Below, piece after piece: positions 1 through 4,716 of a stretch of 5,176 bases of DNA; positions within the stretch are counted from its first letter, which is position 1; each line of letters opens with the position of its first letter. The notes beneath the pieces were generated by a model. That model searched no databases. It had not been told where the DNA came from and saw only the letters and a program-made list of their open reading frames with translations. The stretch is from contig DATGYC010000292.1 in the NCBI GenBank assembly GCA_035298385.1, positions 1-5,176 on the forward strand, read 5' to 3'. Source of the stretch: DATGYC01 sp035298385 (GTDB lineage: Bacteria > Bacillota > Sulfobacillia > Symbiobacteriales > Symbiobacteriaceae). A program made the position numbers and the translations under genes.

Positions 1-1
1 G

Positions 2-346
2 ACTACGGTCTCTAACTTCGCTGCCGGTATCAAGAAGCACGGCGTCAACCACGGCGGGCGCCCCTACATGACCACCTCGTACTACAACAGCACCTCCTCC
101 GACTACTATGCCAACTATAAGAGCGAGATCGGTTACAACCGGCCTGCGGGTGTCTACGTCGGCCTCTACCTCGGGCATGACGATACCTATGAGTACCACT
201 TCATGCCCGGCTACGGCTACTACCACGATGCCACCGAGGGCTTCCGGGGCATCAACGTGGCGACCAACTGGGGCTACAGCGACATGATCGACTACGACTA
301 CTACCGCGGCCGCTACTCCTTCTACTTCATCTGGGTCCGGCCCTAA
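2..346 (+). CDS. C-terminal part of a tyrosine-rich protein, possibly a C39-like cysteine peptidase (5' end outside window)
   Basis: The reading frame is open from the left edge (codons starting at base 2) and stops at TAA 344-346, so at least 114 residues of a longer protein are visible. The internal ATG at 68 is not a likely start, because the frame continues upstream with normal codon use and no ribosome binding site precedes it. About one residue in five after that Met is tyrosine. Near the end, a YEYHFMPGYGY segment is followed about 16 residues later by INVATNWGY and then an aromatic strand ending FYFIWVRP. A His followed by an Asn-Trp-Gly turn resembles the His/Asn(Asp) half of the catalytic site in C39-like or papain-like peptidases, where a bound peptide is cleaved by a Cys outside this window. 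The catalytic Cys cannot be seen, so the family call is tentative. It could also be another secreted or cell-surface protein. Confidence 0.45.
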   Translation, partial: TTVSNFAAGIKKHGVNHGGRPYMTTSYYNSTSSDYYANYKSEIGYNRPAGVYVGLYLGHDDTYEYHFMPGYGYYHDATEGFRGINVATNWGYSDMIDYDYYRGRYSFYFIWVRP

Positions 347-357
347 CCGGACGACAA

Positions 358-395
358 AGAGGGGGCGCCTTCCATGCGAGGGCGCCCCCTTTATC
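358..395 (+). terminator. Rho-independent terminator of the upstream gene
   Basis: A perfect 9-bp stem, GGGGGCGCC (361-369) with GGCGCCCCC (381-389), is extended by A360-T390 and followed by TTTAT. The loop is 11 nt. It starts 14 nt after the stop codon of the peptidase-like gene and lies before the argS promoter, so it isolates the two transcription units. Confidence 0.85.
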
Positions 396-408
396 CGGCA
401 AAAATTGA

Positions 409-437
409 TCGACAAATCATCAGTTCCTATGTAGAAT
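409..437 (+). promoter_or_regulatory. Predicted sigma-A type promoter of the argS operon
   Basis: The -35 box TCGACA (409-414, 5/6 match to TTGACA) is separated by exactly 17 nt from the -10 box TAGAAT (432-437, 5/6 match to TATAAT). The region is AT-rich against a GC-rich background and sits between the upstream terminator and argS. Transcription would begin near 444, leaving a leader of about 30 nt. That is too short for a T-box or other aminoacyl-tRNA-sensing leader. Confidence 0.7.
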
Positions 438-473
438 AGTTCACAATTCTTTACCGTACGGGAGTGAGCCCTG

Positions 474-2378
474 ATGATGCGCGCCCAACTGACTGAGCTT
501 CTGACCGCCGCAATCGATTCCTACCTGGCCACGGAGGGGCTGCGTCGTCCGGCCGATCTGGCGATCGAGATTGAACAGCCCGCCCGGGCTGAACACGGGG
601 ACTGGGCCAGCCCGGTGCCGTTGCGCCTCGCAAAGGCGCTGAAGCGGGCGCCCCTCACCATCGCCCAGGGGATCCTGGTGCGGATCGCCCCCCATCCCCT
701 CGTCGCCAAGGTCGAGGTGGCGCCCCCCGGCTTCCTCAACCTCTGGATCGATTGGGCGGCCTGGGCCCAAGGTTCAGGGGAGCCCACCACGCCCACCGCC
801 GGAGGGCATCCGCCTAGACGTAAGGTCGTCGTCGAGCACACCTCGATCAACCCAAACAAGGCGGCCCACATCGGCCACTTACGGAACTCGGTGATCGGTG
901 ACACCCTCGCCCGGCTGATGCGCCAGCGGGGATACCAGGTCGAGGTCCACAACTACATCGACGATCTGGGCAACCAGGTGGCCGATACCGTGGTCGGTCT
1001 CCTCGAGACGAAGACCGATGAGCGCTTCACTCGCTTCGGCGACTTCTGCTGGGCGATCTACGCCCAGATCAATCAGCGCTACCAAGCCGAACCCACCTTA
1101 ACCGCCCGGCGGACCGAGGTCCTGCACGCCCTCGAGGAGGGGAAGGGAAATCTCGCCTGGCTTGGCAGCCTCGTTGCAGAGCGGATCGTGCGGGAGCACG
1201 TCGCCGAGATGACCGCCTTCGGCATCAACTACGACCTGCTCGTCTGGGAGTCGAACATCGTGCGGGAGGGCTTCTGGGCGACTACCTTCGCGCTCCTGCA
1301 GCACTCCCCGCTCTTTGCACGAGAGCACGAGGGGAAGCTGGCTGGCTGCTGGGTCCTCCGCAGCCCAGGGACTGAAGCAGACGAGACAACGATGGCAGAT
1401 CCTACGACGCCGGACCAGCCCACCGCCGACAAGGTCCTCGTACGCTCGAACGGAGTGCTGACCTACACGGCCAAGGATATCGCCTACCACCTGTGGAAGT
1501 TCGGCCTGCTCGGCAAGGAGTTCCGGTATCAGCCGTTCGAGGGCGCCCTCTGGACCAGCGCCCCCACCGGTAAATCGAGCGAGCGCTTCGGCCATGCCGA
1601 CCGTGTCCTGAACGTGATCGACAAGCGGCAGGAGTACCCGCAGGCAATGGTGAAGCTCGCCCTGCAGACCCTTGGCTTCGAGGCAGCCGCACAGAACCTC
1701 CACCATGTCGCCTACGGGGTCGTCTCCCTCTCCCCCGCCACAGCCGCCCGGCTCGGCATCGATACCAGTGACGGCAAGAGTTCCTACGCGATGTCCGGGC
1801 GCCAGGGAATCGGGATCAAGGTCGCCGATCTGCTCGGGCAGATGGAGGCGGTCGTGGAGTCCGTCCGGCCGCAGCAGGGCGGGATCGCCTCGCGTGAAAT
1901 CGCAGCAGCAGCGATCCGCTACCATCTGCTGAAGTATGGATTGGGGACCGAGATCTGCTTCGATCTGGATCAGGCGGCAGAGCTTCACGGCAACTCTGGG
2001 GTCTATCTGCTGTACGCCCATGCACGGGCGGCCGGCATCCTGCGCAAGGGCGCCCTCGGGGAGGATGTGCGCGGCGGAGCGGAGAACCAGAGCCCATCTC
2101 CCCCTTTCCCGACCACCCTCGCCCTCGAGGAGCGGGCGCTCCTGAAGCACCTTGCCACCTGGCCCGAAGTCCTCGCTGAGGCCGAAGCGACCCTTGCCCC
2201 ACAGATCCTCTGTACCTACGCCTACGAGTTGGCAGCGCTCTTCCACACCTTCTACGCGGCCTGCCCCGTCCTGAAGGGCGATACGAAGGCCTTCCGACTC
2301 TGGCTGACCGAATCCTTCCGGCAGACCCTTGCCGAGGCGCTCGACGTCCTAGGCCTCCCGGCACCAACTGCGATCTAA
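474..2378 (+). CDS. argS: Arginyl-tRNA synthetase
   Basis: This class I synthetase attaches arginine to tRNA-Arg in the cytoplasm using ATP. The 634-residue product has an N-terminal tRNA D-loop recognition domain (about 5-95), then a catalytic Rossmann domain. The HIGH motif is at 132-135 within NPNKAAHIGHLRN, and VHNYIDDLGNQVAD (158-171) and NGVLTYTAKDIAYHLWKFG (326-344) are typical of the family. A DALR anticodon-binding helical domain follows from about 500, with HGNSGVYLLYAHARAAGIL and ELAALFHTFYAACPVL. The KMSKS position reads AMSGR (439-443). Many ArgRS proteins lack the canonical Lys there, and Lys129 just before HIGH may compensate, as proposed for other ArgRS. The start is supported by GGGAG (460-464) 9 nt upstream; ATG 477 is an alternative. 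A low-complexity Thr/Pro/Asp stretch (about 301-318) looks like an extended loop. It is the first gene of a likely three-gene operon. Confidence 0.96.
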   Translation: MMRAQLTELLTAAIDSYLATEGLRRPADLAIEIEQPARAEHGDWASPVPLRLAKALKRAPLTIAQGILVRIAPHPLVAKVEVAPPGFLNLWIDWAAWAQGSGEPTTPTAGGHPPRRKVVVEHTSINPNKAAHIGHLRNSVIGDTLARLMRQRGYQVEVHNYIDDLGNQVADTVVGLLETKTDERFTRFGDFCWAIYAQINQRYQAEPTLTARRTEVLHALEEGKGNLAWLGSLVAERIVREHVAEMTAFGINYDLLVWESNIVREGFWATTFALLQHSPLFAREHEGKLAGCWVLRSPGTEADETTMADPTTPDQPTADKVLVRSNGVLTYTAKDIAYHLWKFGLLGKEFRYQPFEGALWTSAPTGKSSERFGHADRVLNVIDKRQEYPQAMVKLALQTLGFEAAAQNLHHVAYGVVSLSPATAARLGIDTSDGKSSYAMSGRQGIGIKVADLLGQMEAVVESVRPQQGGIASREIAAAAIRYHLLKYGLGTEICFDLDQAAELHGNSGVYLLYAHARAAGILRKGALGEDVRGGAENQSPSPPFPTTLALEERALLKHLATWPEVLAEAEATLAPQILCTYAYELAALFHTFYAACPVLKGDTKAFRLWLTESFRQTLAEALDVLGLPAPTAI

Positions 2379-2394
2379 AGAAGGAGACTGCTTG

Positions 2395-2925
2395 ATGACG
2401 AAGAAGGCCCTCCTGATCATCGATGCACAAAATGGGGTTCTGACCGGTAGCCGCCCCTGCCACGAGGTCCCGGCCATCCTGGAGCGAATCGCCGCTCTGA
2501 CGGCTAAGGCGAGGGCCGAGGGAATCCCGGTCCTCTACGTCCAGGATGACGATGTCGGCCCCGAGGGAAGCGATGCCTGGCAGATCGCTGCCGCCGTTGC
2601 TCCTCAGCCCGGCGAGATCATCGTCCGCAAGACCGCCTGCGATGCCTTTTACGGGACGAACCTCGATGCGATCCTAAAGGAGCAGGGGATCGAGCATCTC
2701 GTGATCGCTGGGGCGAAGACCGAGTACTGCATCGACTCCGCCGTTCGCCGGGCAACAACCCTTGGCTACAACGTGACCCTGGTGGGGGACGCCCACACAA
2801 CGAGCGACACTTCGGTGCTGCCTGCGGTAGCGGTCATCGCCCACGCTAACCGGCTCTTCGACGGCTTCGATAATCTCGCAAACTGGTCAGAGGTCGTGAA
2901 CGCCGCCGATGTCGACTTCAAGTAA
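2395..2925 (+). CDS. Isochorismatase-family cysteine hydrolase
   Basis: The 176-residue protein has the alpha/beta fold and catalytic triad of the isochorismatase/nicotinamidase superfamily: Asp10 in LLIIDAQNG, Lys79 in IVRKTACDAFYGT and the nucleophile Cys112 in AGAKTEYCIDSAVRRA. The residues before Cys112 (IAGAKTEYC) correspond to the conserved segment carrying the cis-peptide. The length fits the single-domain family. Members hydrolyse amides or the enol-ether bond of isochorismate. The residues that define nicotinamidase metal binding (Asp-x-His-x-x-x-His) are not seen, so the substrate is unassigned. The start is set at ATG 2395 rather than TTG 2392 because AAGGAG (2381-2386) is 8 nt from the ATG. 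It begins 16 nt after the argS stop and overlaps the next gene, so it is probably co-transcribed. No functional link to arginylation is evident. Confidence 0.9.
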   Translation: MTKKALLIIDAQNGVLTGSRPCHEVPAILERIAALTAKARAEGIPVLYVQDDDVGPEGSDAWQIAAAVAPQPGEIIVRKTACDAFYGTNLDAILKEQGIEHLVIAGAKTEYCIDSAVRRATTLGYNVTLVGDAHTTSDTSVLPAVAVIAHANRLFDGFDNLANWSEVVNAADVDFK

Positions 2926-3484
2926 GCTCTTCCTCGTTCGGCACGCTTTGCCGATCATCGATCCCAACACCCCAATCGCCGAGTGGCAGCTCGACCCGAA
3001 GGGCGGTGAAGACCTGCAGCGCCTGGCCTCCCTTCCCTTACTCGCCTCCGCCTGCCGGATCGTCGCCTCTACCGAGCCAAAGGCGCTCCATACCGCAAGG
3101 GCGATTCAGGCGGCACAAGGGCTACCACTAGTCGACTCCTTCACGGACCTCGGCGAGATTCACAAGGCGGGTTTTGTGCCAGACCATGACGCCACGATGG
3201 CCCGACTCTTTGCTGAGCCGTCCGTCTGCGTCCTACCAGGCTGGGAGTCTGCCGTGGCTGCACTCACCCGCTTCCGGACCTGCTTGGACGGACTGCTCGC
3301 CGAGACAGACGGCGATCTAATCGTCGCCTCCCACGGCACTGTAATCTCGCTCTACCTGGCCGAACTCCTCGGTCAAGAGCGGGTCGATACCGTTGCCTGG
3401 GCCGCCATCGGTTTTCCGGATCTCGCGATCGTCGATCCTTGGGGGCGCCGGGTGCTACAGCCGTTTGGCGCTTGGCGCGCATAG
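2909..3484 (+). CDS. Histidine phosphatase family protein (phosphoglycerate mutase-like)
   Basis: The 191-residue product starts with LFLVRHALP (His12, the residue phosphorylated in this family). It continues with ASTEPKALHTARAI (53-66), GWESAVAALTRFR (111-123, Glu113 as likely proton donor) and IVASHGTVISLYLAELLG (138-155, second catalytic His142). In place of the usual RHG it has RHA, and the second-site Arg is replaced by Lys58 (STEPKA). I have seen this STEPKA-type variant in family members, so it need not mean inactivity. The substrate is unknown. The ATG at 2909 lies inside the end of the hydrolase gene (17-nt overlap) with only a weak GAGGT (2890-2894) 14 nt upstream, so translation is probably coupled. 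No terminator directly follows. The first + hairpins with T-rich tails are at 3852-3880 and 3888-3915, so the operon transcript may run antisense through cassette 1. Confidence 0.88.
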   Translation: MSTSSKLFLVRHALPIIDPNTPIAEWQLDPKGGEDLQRLASLPLLASACRIVASTEPKALHTARAIQAAQGLPLVDSFTDLGEIHKAGFVPDHDATMARLFAEPSVCVLPGWESAVAALTRFRTCLDGLLAETDGDLIVASHGTVISLYLAELLGQERVDTVAWAAIGFPDLAIVDPWGRRVLQPFGAWRA

Positions 3485-3505
3485 GGCGCCTCAAGGCTGG
3501 GTAGA

Positions 3506-3630
3506 CTAGGCGAGGACCGGTTGGCGGCCGGTGTTAGGGTGCTGATCTCTGCAAACGCGTGAGCGTTTAGAGACCTTAATGGGCGCCCCCCTTGCGGGAG
3601 ACGCCCAGCGGGTCAACGGTTTTGGCCTAG
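3506..3630. ncRNA. Conserved four-helix RNA domain, copy 1 (strand uncertain)
   Basis: A closing stem CTAGGC (3506-3511) / GCCTAG (3625-3630) encloses three hairpins. They are ACCGG/CCGGT (3516-3520/3528-3532); TCTCT/AGAGA with inner AAACGC-GTGA-GCGTTT (3546-3573); and an 11-bp hairpin (3581-3606). Read on the minus strand, the last has a GCAA (GNRA) loop and two G-U pairs that would be A-C mismatches on the plus strand. It is the most conserved half of the cassette and matches no RNA family I recognise. On the minus strand it would be the 3' untranslated part of the small-ORF mRNA. Confidence 0.55.
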
Positions 3631-3675
3631 CTTCGAATTGGCGGAGAGAGGTTTGTTGTTACTCCGCTCTCGCCG

Positions 3676-3759
3676 TTACTTGTTAGCGAGAAGGATCCGC
3701 AAGAGCTCCAGCAGTAGCTCAAGAGCCTCTCGGCTCAGGAACACCCGGATTTCTACCAT
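3676..3759 (-). CDS. Small leucine-rich peptide, copy 1 (27 aa, unrecognised)
   Basis: The ATG (3759-3757) runs to TAA (3678-3676). The peptide starts MVEIRVFLSRE and ends ILLANK. Residues 11-25 form a leucine-rich amphipathic helix with Glu11, Glu14, Glu18 and Arg21 on one face. There are four Arg/Lys and four Glu. The Shine-Dalgarno sequence GGGGGGTGATC (+ strand 3762-3772) can pair through its length with the 16S rRNA 3' tail, allowing one G-U, and lies 7 nt before the ATG measured from the G run. Copies at 4220-4300 and 4630-4713 keep the frame. Against copy 3, 10 of 84 bases differ but only four residues change, one of them R to K. Function is unknown; size and context fit a type I toxin or a small membrane-associated peptide. 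A 68-codon plus-strand ORF overlapping this site is not conserved and looks spurious. Confidence 0.7.
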   Translation of the reverse strand: MVEIRVFLSREALELLLELLRILLANK

Positions 3760-3761
3760 GG

Positions 3762-3772
3762 GATCACCCCCC
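3762..3772 (-). promoter_or_regulatory. Extended Shine-Dalgarno of small ORF copy 1
   Basis: The minus strand reads GGGGGGTGATC, matching GGAGGTGATC except for one A to G change that still pairs as G-U. The last base is 2 nt before the ATG. The same feature recurs in copies 2 and 3 despite divergence around it. Confidence 0.7.
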
Positions 3773-3800
3773 ATCAGCACTGGCCGCCGACCACGTCTAT

Positions 3801-3809
3801 ATCCTATCA
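3801..3809 (-). promoter_or_regulatory. Candidate extended -10 promoter of cassette 1
   Basis: The minus strand reads TGATAGGAT, a TGN-TANNAT extended -10. The equivalent positions read TGATAGCAT in copy 2 and TGTTAGTCT in copy 3. No -35 at 17 nt is recognisable, but a GAATATTTACA element (+ 3829-3839) has counterparts at nearly the same offset in the other copies. The predicted start falls near 3795, so the RNA would begin 2-4 nt before the inverted-repeat arm. Confidence 0.4.
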
Positions 3810-3820
3810 CGCGAAACATC

Positions 3821-3834
3821 TTTACAGATGTAAA
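3821..3834. repeat. Short perfect palindrome upstream of cassette 1 promoter
   Basis: TTTACA (3821-3826), a 2-nt centre and TGTAAA (3829-3834) form a symmetrical site in an AT-rich pocket just upstream of the candidate minus-strand promoter. It could be an operator. It is absent from the other two copies, so it may equally be chance. Confidence 0.35.
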
Positions 3835-3851
3835 TATTCAATAAAGATCGA

Positions 3852-3880
3852 GGCACCCTACAATGGTGCCGTCTTCACTT
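3852..3880. terminator. Weak hairpin, possible terminator
   Basis: GGCACC (3852-3857) pairs with GGTGCC (3865-3870) around a 7-nt loop, followed on the plus strand by GTCTTCACTTTC. The T tract is interrupted. It lies just before the stronger hairpin at 3888 and is present only next to copy 1. Confidence 0.4.
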
Positions 3881-3887
3881 TCAATCG

Positions 3888-3915
3888 AAGGGCGCCCACA
3901 TGGGGCGCCTTTCTG
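3888..3915. terminator. GGCGCC-cored hairpin after cassette 1, probable terminator
   Basis: AAGGGCGCCC (3888-3897) pairs with GGGCGCCTTT (3903-3912) around a 5-nt loop, with the tail TTTCTGG on the plus strand. It is the likely end of plus-strand transcripts from the argS operon. On the minus strand the tail is CCCTTCGATT, so it may also stop the transcript of cassette 2. Confidence 0.65.
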
Positions 3916-3926
3916 GTTCTAGCTTA

Positions 3927-4028
3927 TCTCTTCCCGTTCGGCACGCTGTGTCGATCATCGAGCCCAACACCCTCGTCGCCGAGTGGGGGCGCCGGGTGCT
4001 ACAGCCGTTTGGCGCTTGGTGCGCATAG
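3927..4028 (+). pseudogene. Internally deleted remnant of the histidine phosphatase gene
   Basis: This 34-codon stretch has no start codon. It reads SLPVRHAVSIIEPNTLVAEW and then continues directly with GRRVLQPFGAWCA and TAG 4026-4028. The first part aligns with the phosphatase N-terminus (2941-2986 corresponds to 3941-3986, an offset of 1000). The second part aligns with its C-terminus from 3441. The junction shares GG, and the missing block is 456 bp (152 codons). A 1-nt deletion near 3934 also separates it from the original start. It is a duplicated and eroded copy that shows how the array formed. Confidence 0.85.
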
Positions 4029-4049
4029 GGCGCCTCAAGGCTGGGTAGA

Positions 4050-4175
4050 CTAGGCGAGGACCGGTTGGCGGCCGGTGTTAGGATGCTGATCTCTGCAAAC
4101 GCGTGAGCGTCTAGAGACCTTAATGGGCGCCCCCCCTTACGGGAGACGCCCAGCGGGTCAACGGTTTTGGCCTAG
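4050..4175. ncRNA. Conserved four-helix RNA domain, copy 2 (strand uncertain)
   Basis: The closing stem is CTAGGC (4050-4055) / GCCTAG (4170-4175), and all three internal hairpins of copy 1 are retained. In the 11-bp hairpin (4125-4151) one extra C is present, and the minus-strand loop is GTAA instead of GCAA, so the GNRA pattern is kept. In the inner AAACGC hairpin a T to C change makes a G-U pair on the minus strand but an A-C mismatch on the plus strand. Confidence 0.55.
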
Positions 4176-4219
4176 CTTGGAATTGGCGACGAGAGTTCAG
4201 TTAGTCTTCCCTCTCGCCG

Positions 4220-4300
4220 TTACTTTTTAGCGAGAAGGACCTTCAAGAAGTCCACTATTACCAAGAGAGCTTCGAGGCTCAATCGGAACGTGATTTCCAT
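4220..4300 (-). CDS. Small hydrophobic peptide, copy 2 (26 aa, unrecognised)
   Basis: The ATG (4300-4298) runs to TAA (4222-4220). The peptide starts MEITFRLSLEALL and ends FLKVLLAKK. It is one codon shorter than copies 1 and 3. With that single in-frame gap about half the positions are identical to copy 1, and most others are Leu/Val/Ile, Asp/Glu or Lys/Arg exchanges, although the DNA is heavily changed. This is the pattern expected of a translated, functional peptide. It is more hydrophobic than its paralogues and ends in two Lys, reminiscent of small membrane-acting type I toxins. Its Shine-Dalgarno sequence AAAGGGAGGTGATC (+ 4306-4319) contains the full GGAGGTGATC. A different variant from copies 1 and 3 may mean distinct specificity. 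Function is not established. Confidence 0.68.
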   Translation of the reverse strand: MEITFRLSLEALLVIVDFLKVLLAKK

Positions 4301-4305
4301 CTGAA

Positions 4306-4319
4306 GATCACCTCCCTTT
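4306..4319 (-). promoter_or_regulatory. Near-perfect extended Shine-Dalgarno of small ORF copy 2
   Basis: The minus strand reads AAAGGGAGGTGATC, with ten consecutive bases (GGAGGTGATC) complementary to the 16S rRNA 3' end. The GGAGG core is 10 nt from the ATG. The plus strand correspondingly imitates the 16S 3' tail. Confidence 0.75.
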
Positions 4320-4345
4320 CGGCACTGGCCGCCAACCACGTCTAT

Positions 4346-4354
4346 ATGCTATCA
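4346..4354 (-). promoter_or_regulatory. Candidate extended -10 promoter of cassette 2
   Basis: The minus strand reads TGATAGCAT, at the same position relative to the inverted repeat as in copy 1. A GAATCTTCATA element (+ 4373-4383) starts 18 nt upstream, matching the spacing in copy 3. No -35 at the usual distance is seen. Confidence 0.4.
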
Positions 4355-4393
4355 CGTCAAATGCGTATCGTGTATGAAGATTCGGTGACAAAC

Positions 4394-4420
4394 AGGGCGC
4401 CCCACAGCGGGGCGCCCTTT
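4394..4420. terminator. GGCGCC-cored hairpin between cassettes 2 and 3
   Basis: GGGCGCCCC (4395-4403) pairs perfectly with GGGGCGCCC (4409-4417) around a 5-nt loop, plus A4394-T4418. The tails are TTTGG on the plus strand and TGTTTGT on the minus strand. It may end the minus-strand transcript of cassette 3, the plus-strand transcript of cassette 2, or both. Confidence 0.6.
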
Positions 4421-4425
4421 GGTCG

Positions 4426-4439
4426 CCTGGCGCGTATAG
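4426..4439 (+). pseudogene. Minimal trace of the phosphatase 3' end before cassette 3
   Basis: CCTGGCGCGTATAG aligns with CTTGGCGCGCATAG, the last codons and stop of the phosphatase (3471-3484), with two changes. It lies the same distance (20 nt) before GACTAGGCGAGG as in copies 1 and 2. It is too short to judge alone, but its position makes shared descent likely. Confidence 0.55.
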
Positions 4440-4460
4440 CTTTTCGTTTGGTTGGGTAGA

Positions 4461-4585
4461 CTAGGCGAGGACCGGTTGGCGGCCGGTGTTAGGGTGATGA
4501 TCTCTGCAAACGCGTGAGCGTTTAGGGACCTTAATGGGCGCCCCCCTTGCGGGAGACGCCCAGCGGGTCAACGGCCTTGGCCTAG
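4461..4585. ncRNA. Conserved four-helix RNA domain, copy 3 (strand uncertain)
   Basis: The closing stem is CTAGGC (4461-4466) / GCCTAG (4580-4585). The 11-bp hairpin (4536-4561) is identical to copy 1. In the TCTCT/AGAGA stem an A to G change gives AGGGA, which pairs by G-U on the plus strand but mismatches on the minus strand, so strand evidence is mixed across the family. Confidence 0.55.
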
Positions 4586-4629
4586 CGTCGATTTGGCGAC
4601 GAGAGTGGCTCGTTACTTCCCTCTCGCCG

Positions 4630-4713
4630 TTAGTCTCTAGCGAGAAGGATCTTCAGGAGTTCCAGCAGTAGCTCAAGAACCTCTCGGCTCAAGAACACCC
4701 GGATTTCTACCAT
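4630..4713 (-). CDS. Small leucine-rich peptide, copy 3 (27 aa, unrecognised)
   Basis: The ATG (4713-4711) runs to TAA (4632-4630). The peptide starts MVEIRVFLSRE like copy 1 and ends ILLARD. Three changes relative to copy 1 are synonymous (Leu8, Glu18, Leu20). The replacements are A12V, R21K, N26R and K27D, the last two at the extreme C-terminus next to the variable stem. The amphipathic pattern with Glu11, Glu14, Glu18 and a basic residue 21 is kept. The Shine-Dalgarno sequence GGGGGGTGATC (+ 4717-4727) is identical to copy 1, and its G run lies 8 nt before the ATG. Of the three loci this has the best end-to-end pairing potential. The biochemical role is unknown. Confidence 0.7.
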   Translation of the reverse strand: MVEIRVFLSREVLELLLELLKILLARD

Positions 4714-4716
4714 GAG

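Larger units (their letters stand above)
3498..3811. repeat. Tandem cassette copy 1 (small-ORF plus structured-RNA unit)
   Basis: This is the first of three direct copies of a 314-315 bp unit. The left boundary is the conserved TGGGTAGACTAGG and the right boundary is ATCCTATCACG. A 15-nt inverted repeat is internal: GGTTGGCGGCCGGTG at 3519-3533 and its complement, with two differences, at 3778-3792, spanning 274 nt. In minus-strand order the copy contains an extended -10 motif, a Shine-Dalgarno sequence, a 27-codon ORF, a bulged stem with a variable loop (3640-3674, loop 3651-3666) and a conserved multi-helix domain. Sequence conservation runs past the inverted repeats on both sides and no target duplication is visible, which argues against a simple MITE. 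Confidence 0.9.
4042..4356. repeat. Tandem cassette copy 2
   Basis: This 315-bp copy has the same layout as copy 1. Its inverted-repeat arms are at 4063-4077 and 4323-4337 (one difference), spanning 275 nt. The variable-loop stem is at 4185-4218 with loop 4196-4210. The left half is almost identical to copy 1, and that identity continues upstream into the phosphatase remnant. The small-ORF half is strongly diverged from both other copies. Confidence 0.9.

Noticed and set aside
438..473. T-box riboswitch upstream of argS
   Set aside because: Only about 30 nt separate the predicted start site from the ATG, and there is no T-box motif or antiterminator.
1098..2246. 382-codon minus-strand ORF inside argS
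   Set aside because: It is a shadow ORF on the opposite strand of a well-supported argS, caused by high GC at third positions. Its sequence shows no recognisable domain.
2392..2394. TTG start for the isochorismatase-family gene
   Set aside because: The ATG immediately after it has better spacing (8 nt) from AAGGAG and gives the usual N-terminus.
3580..3684. Plus-strand ORF starting MGAPLAGDAQR in the conserved half
   Set aside because: Copy 2 has one extra C that shifts the frame, and the stops differ between copies. Conservation here is better explained by RNA helices.
3638..3844. 68-codon plus-strand ORF across cassette 1
   Set aside because: The frame is not kept in copies 2 and 3, it has no ribosome binding site, and it lies opposite the conserved small ORF and the promoter block.
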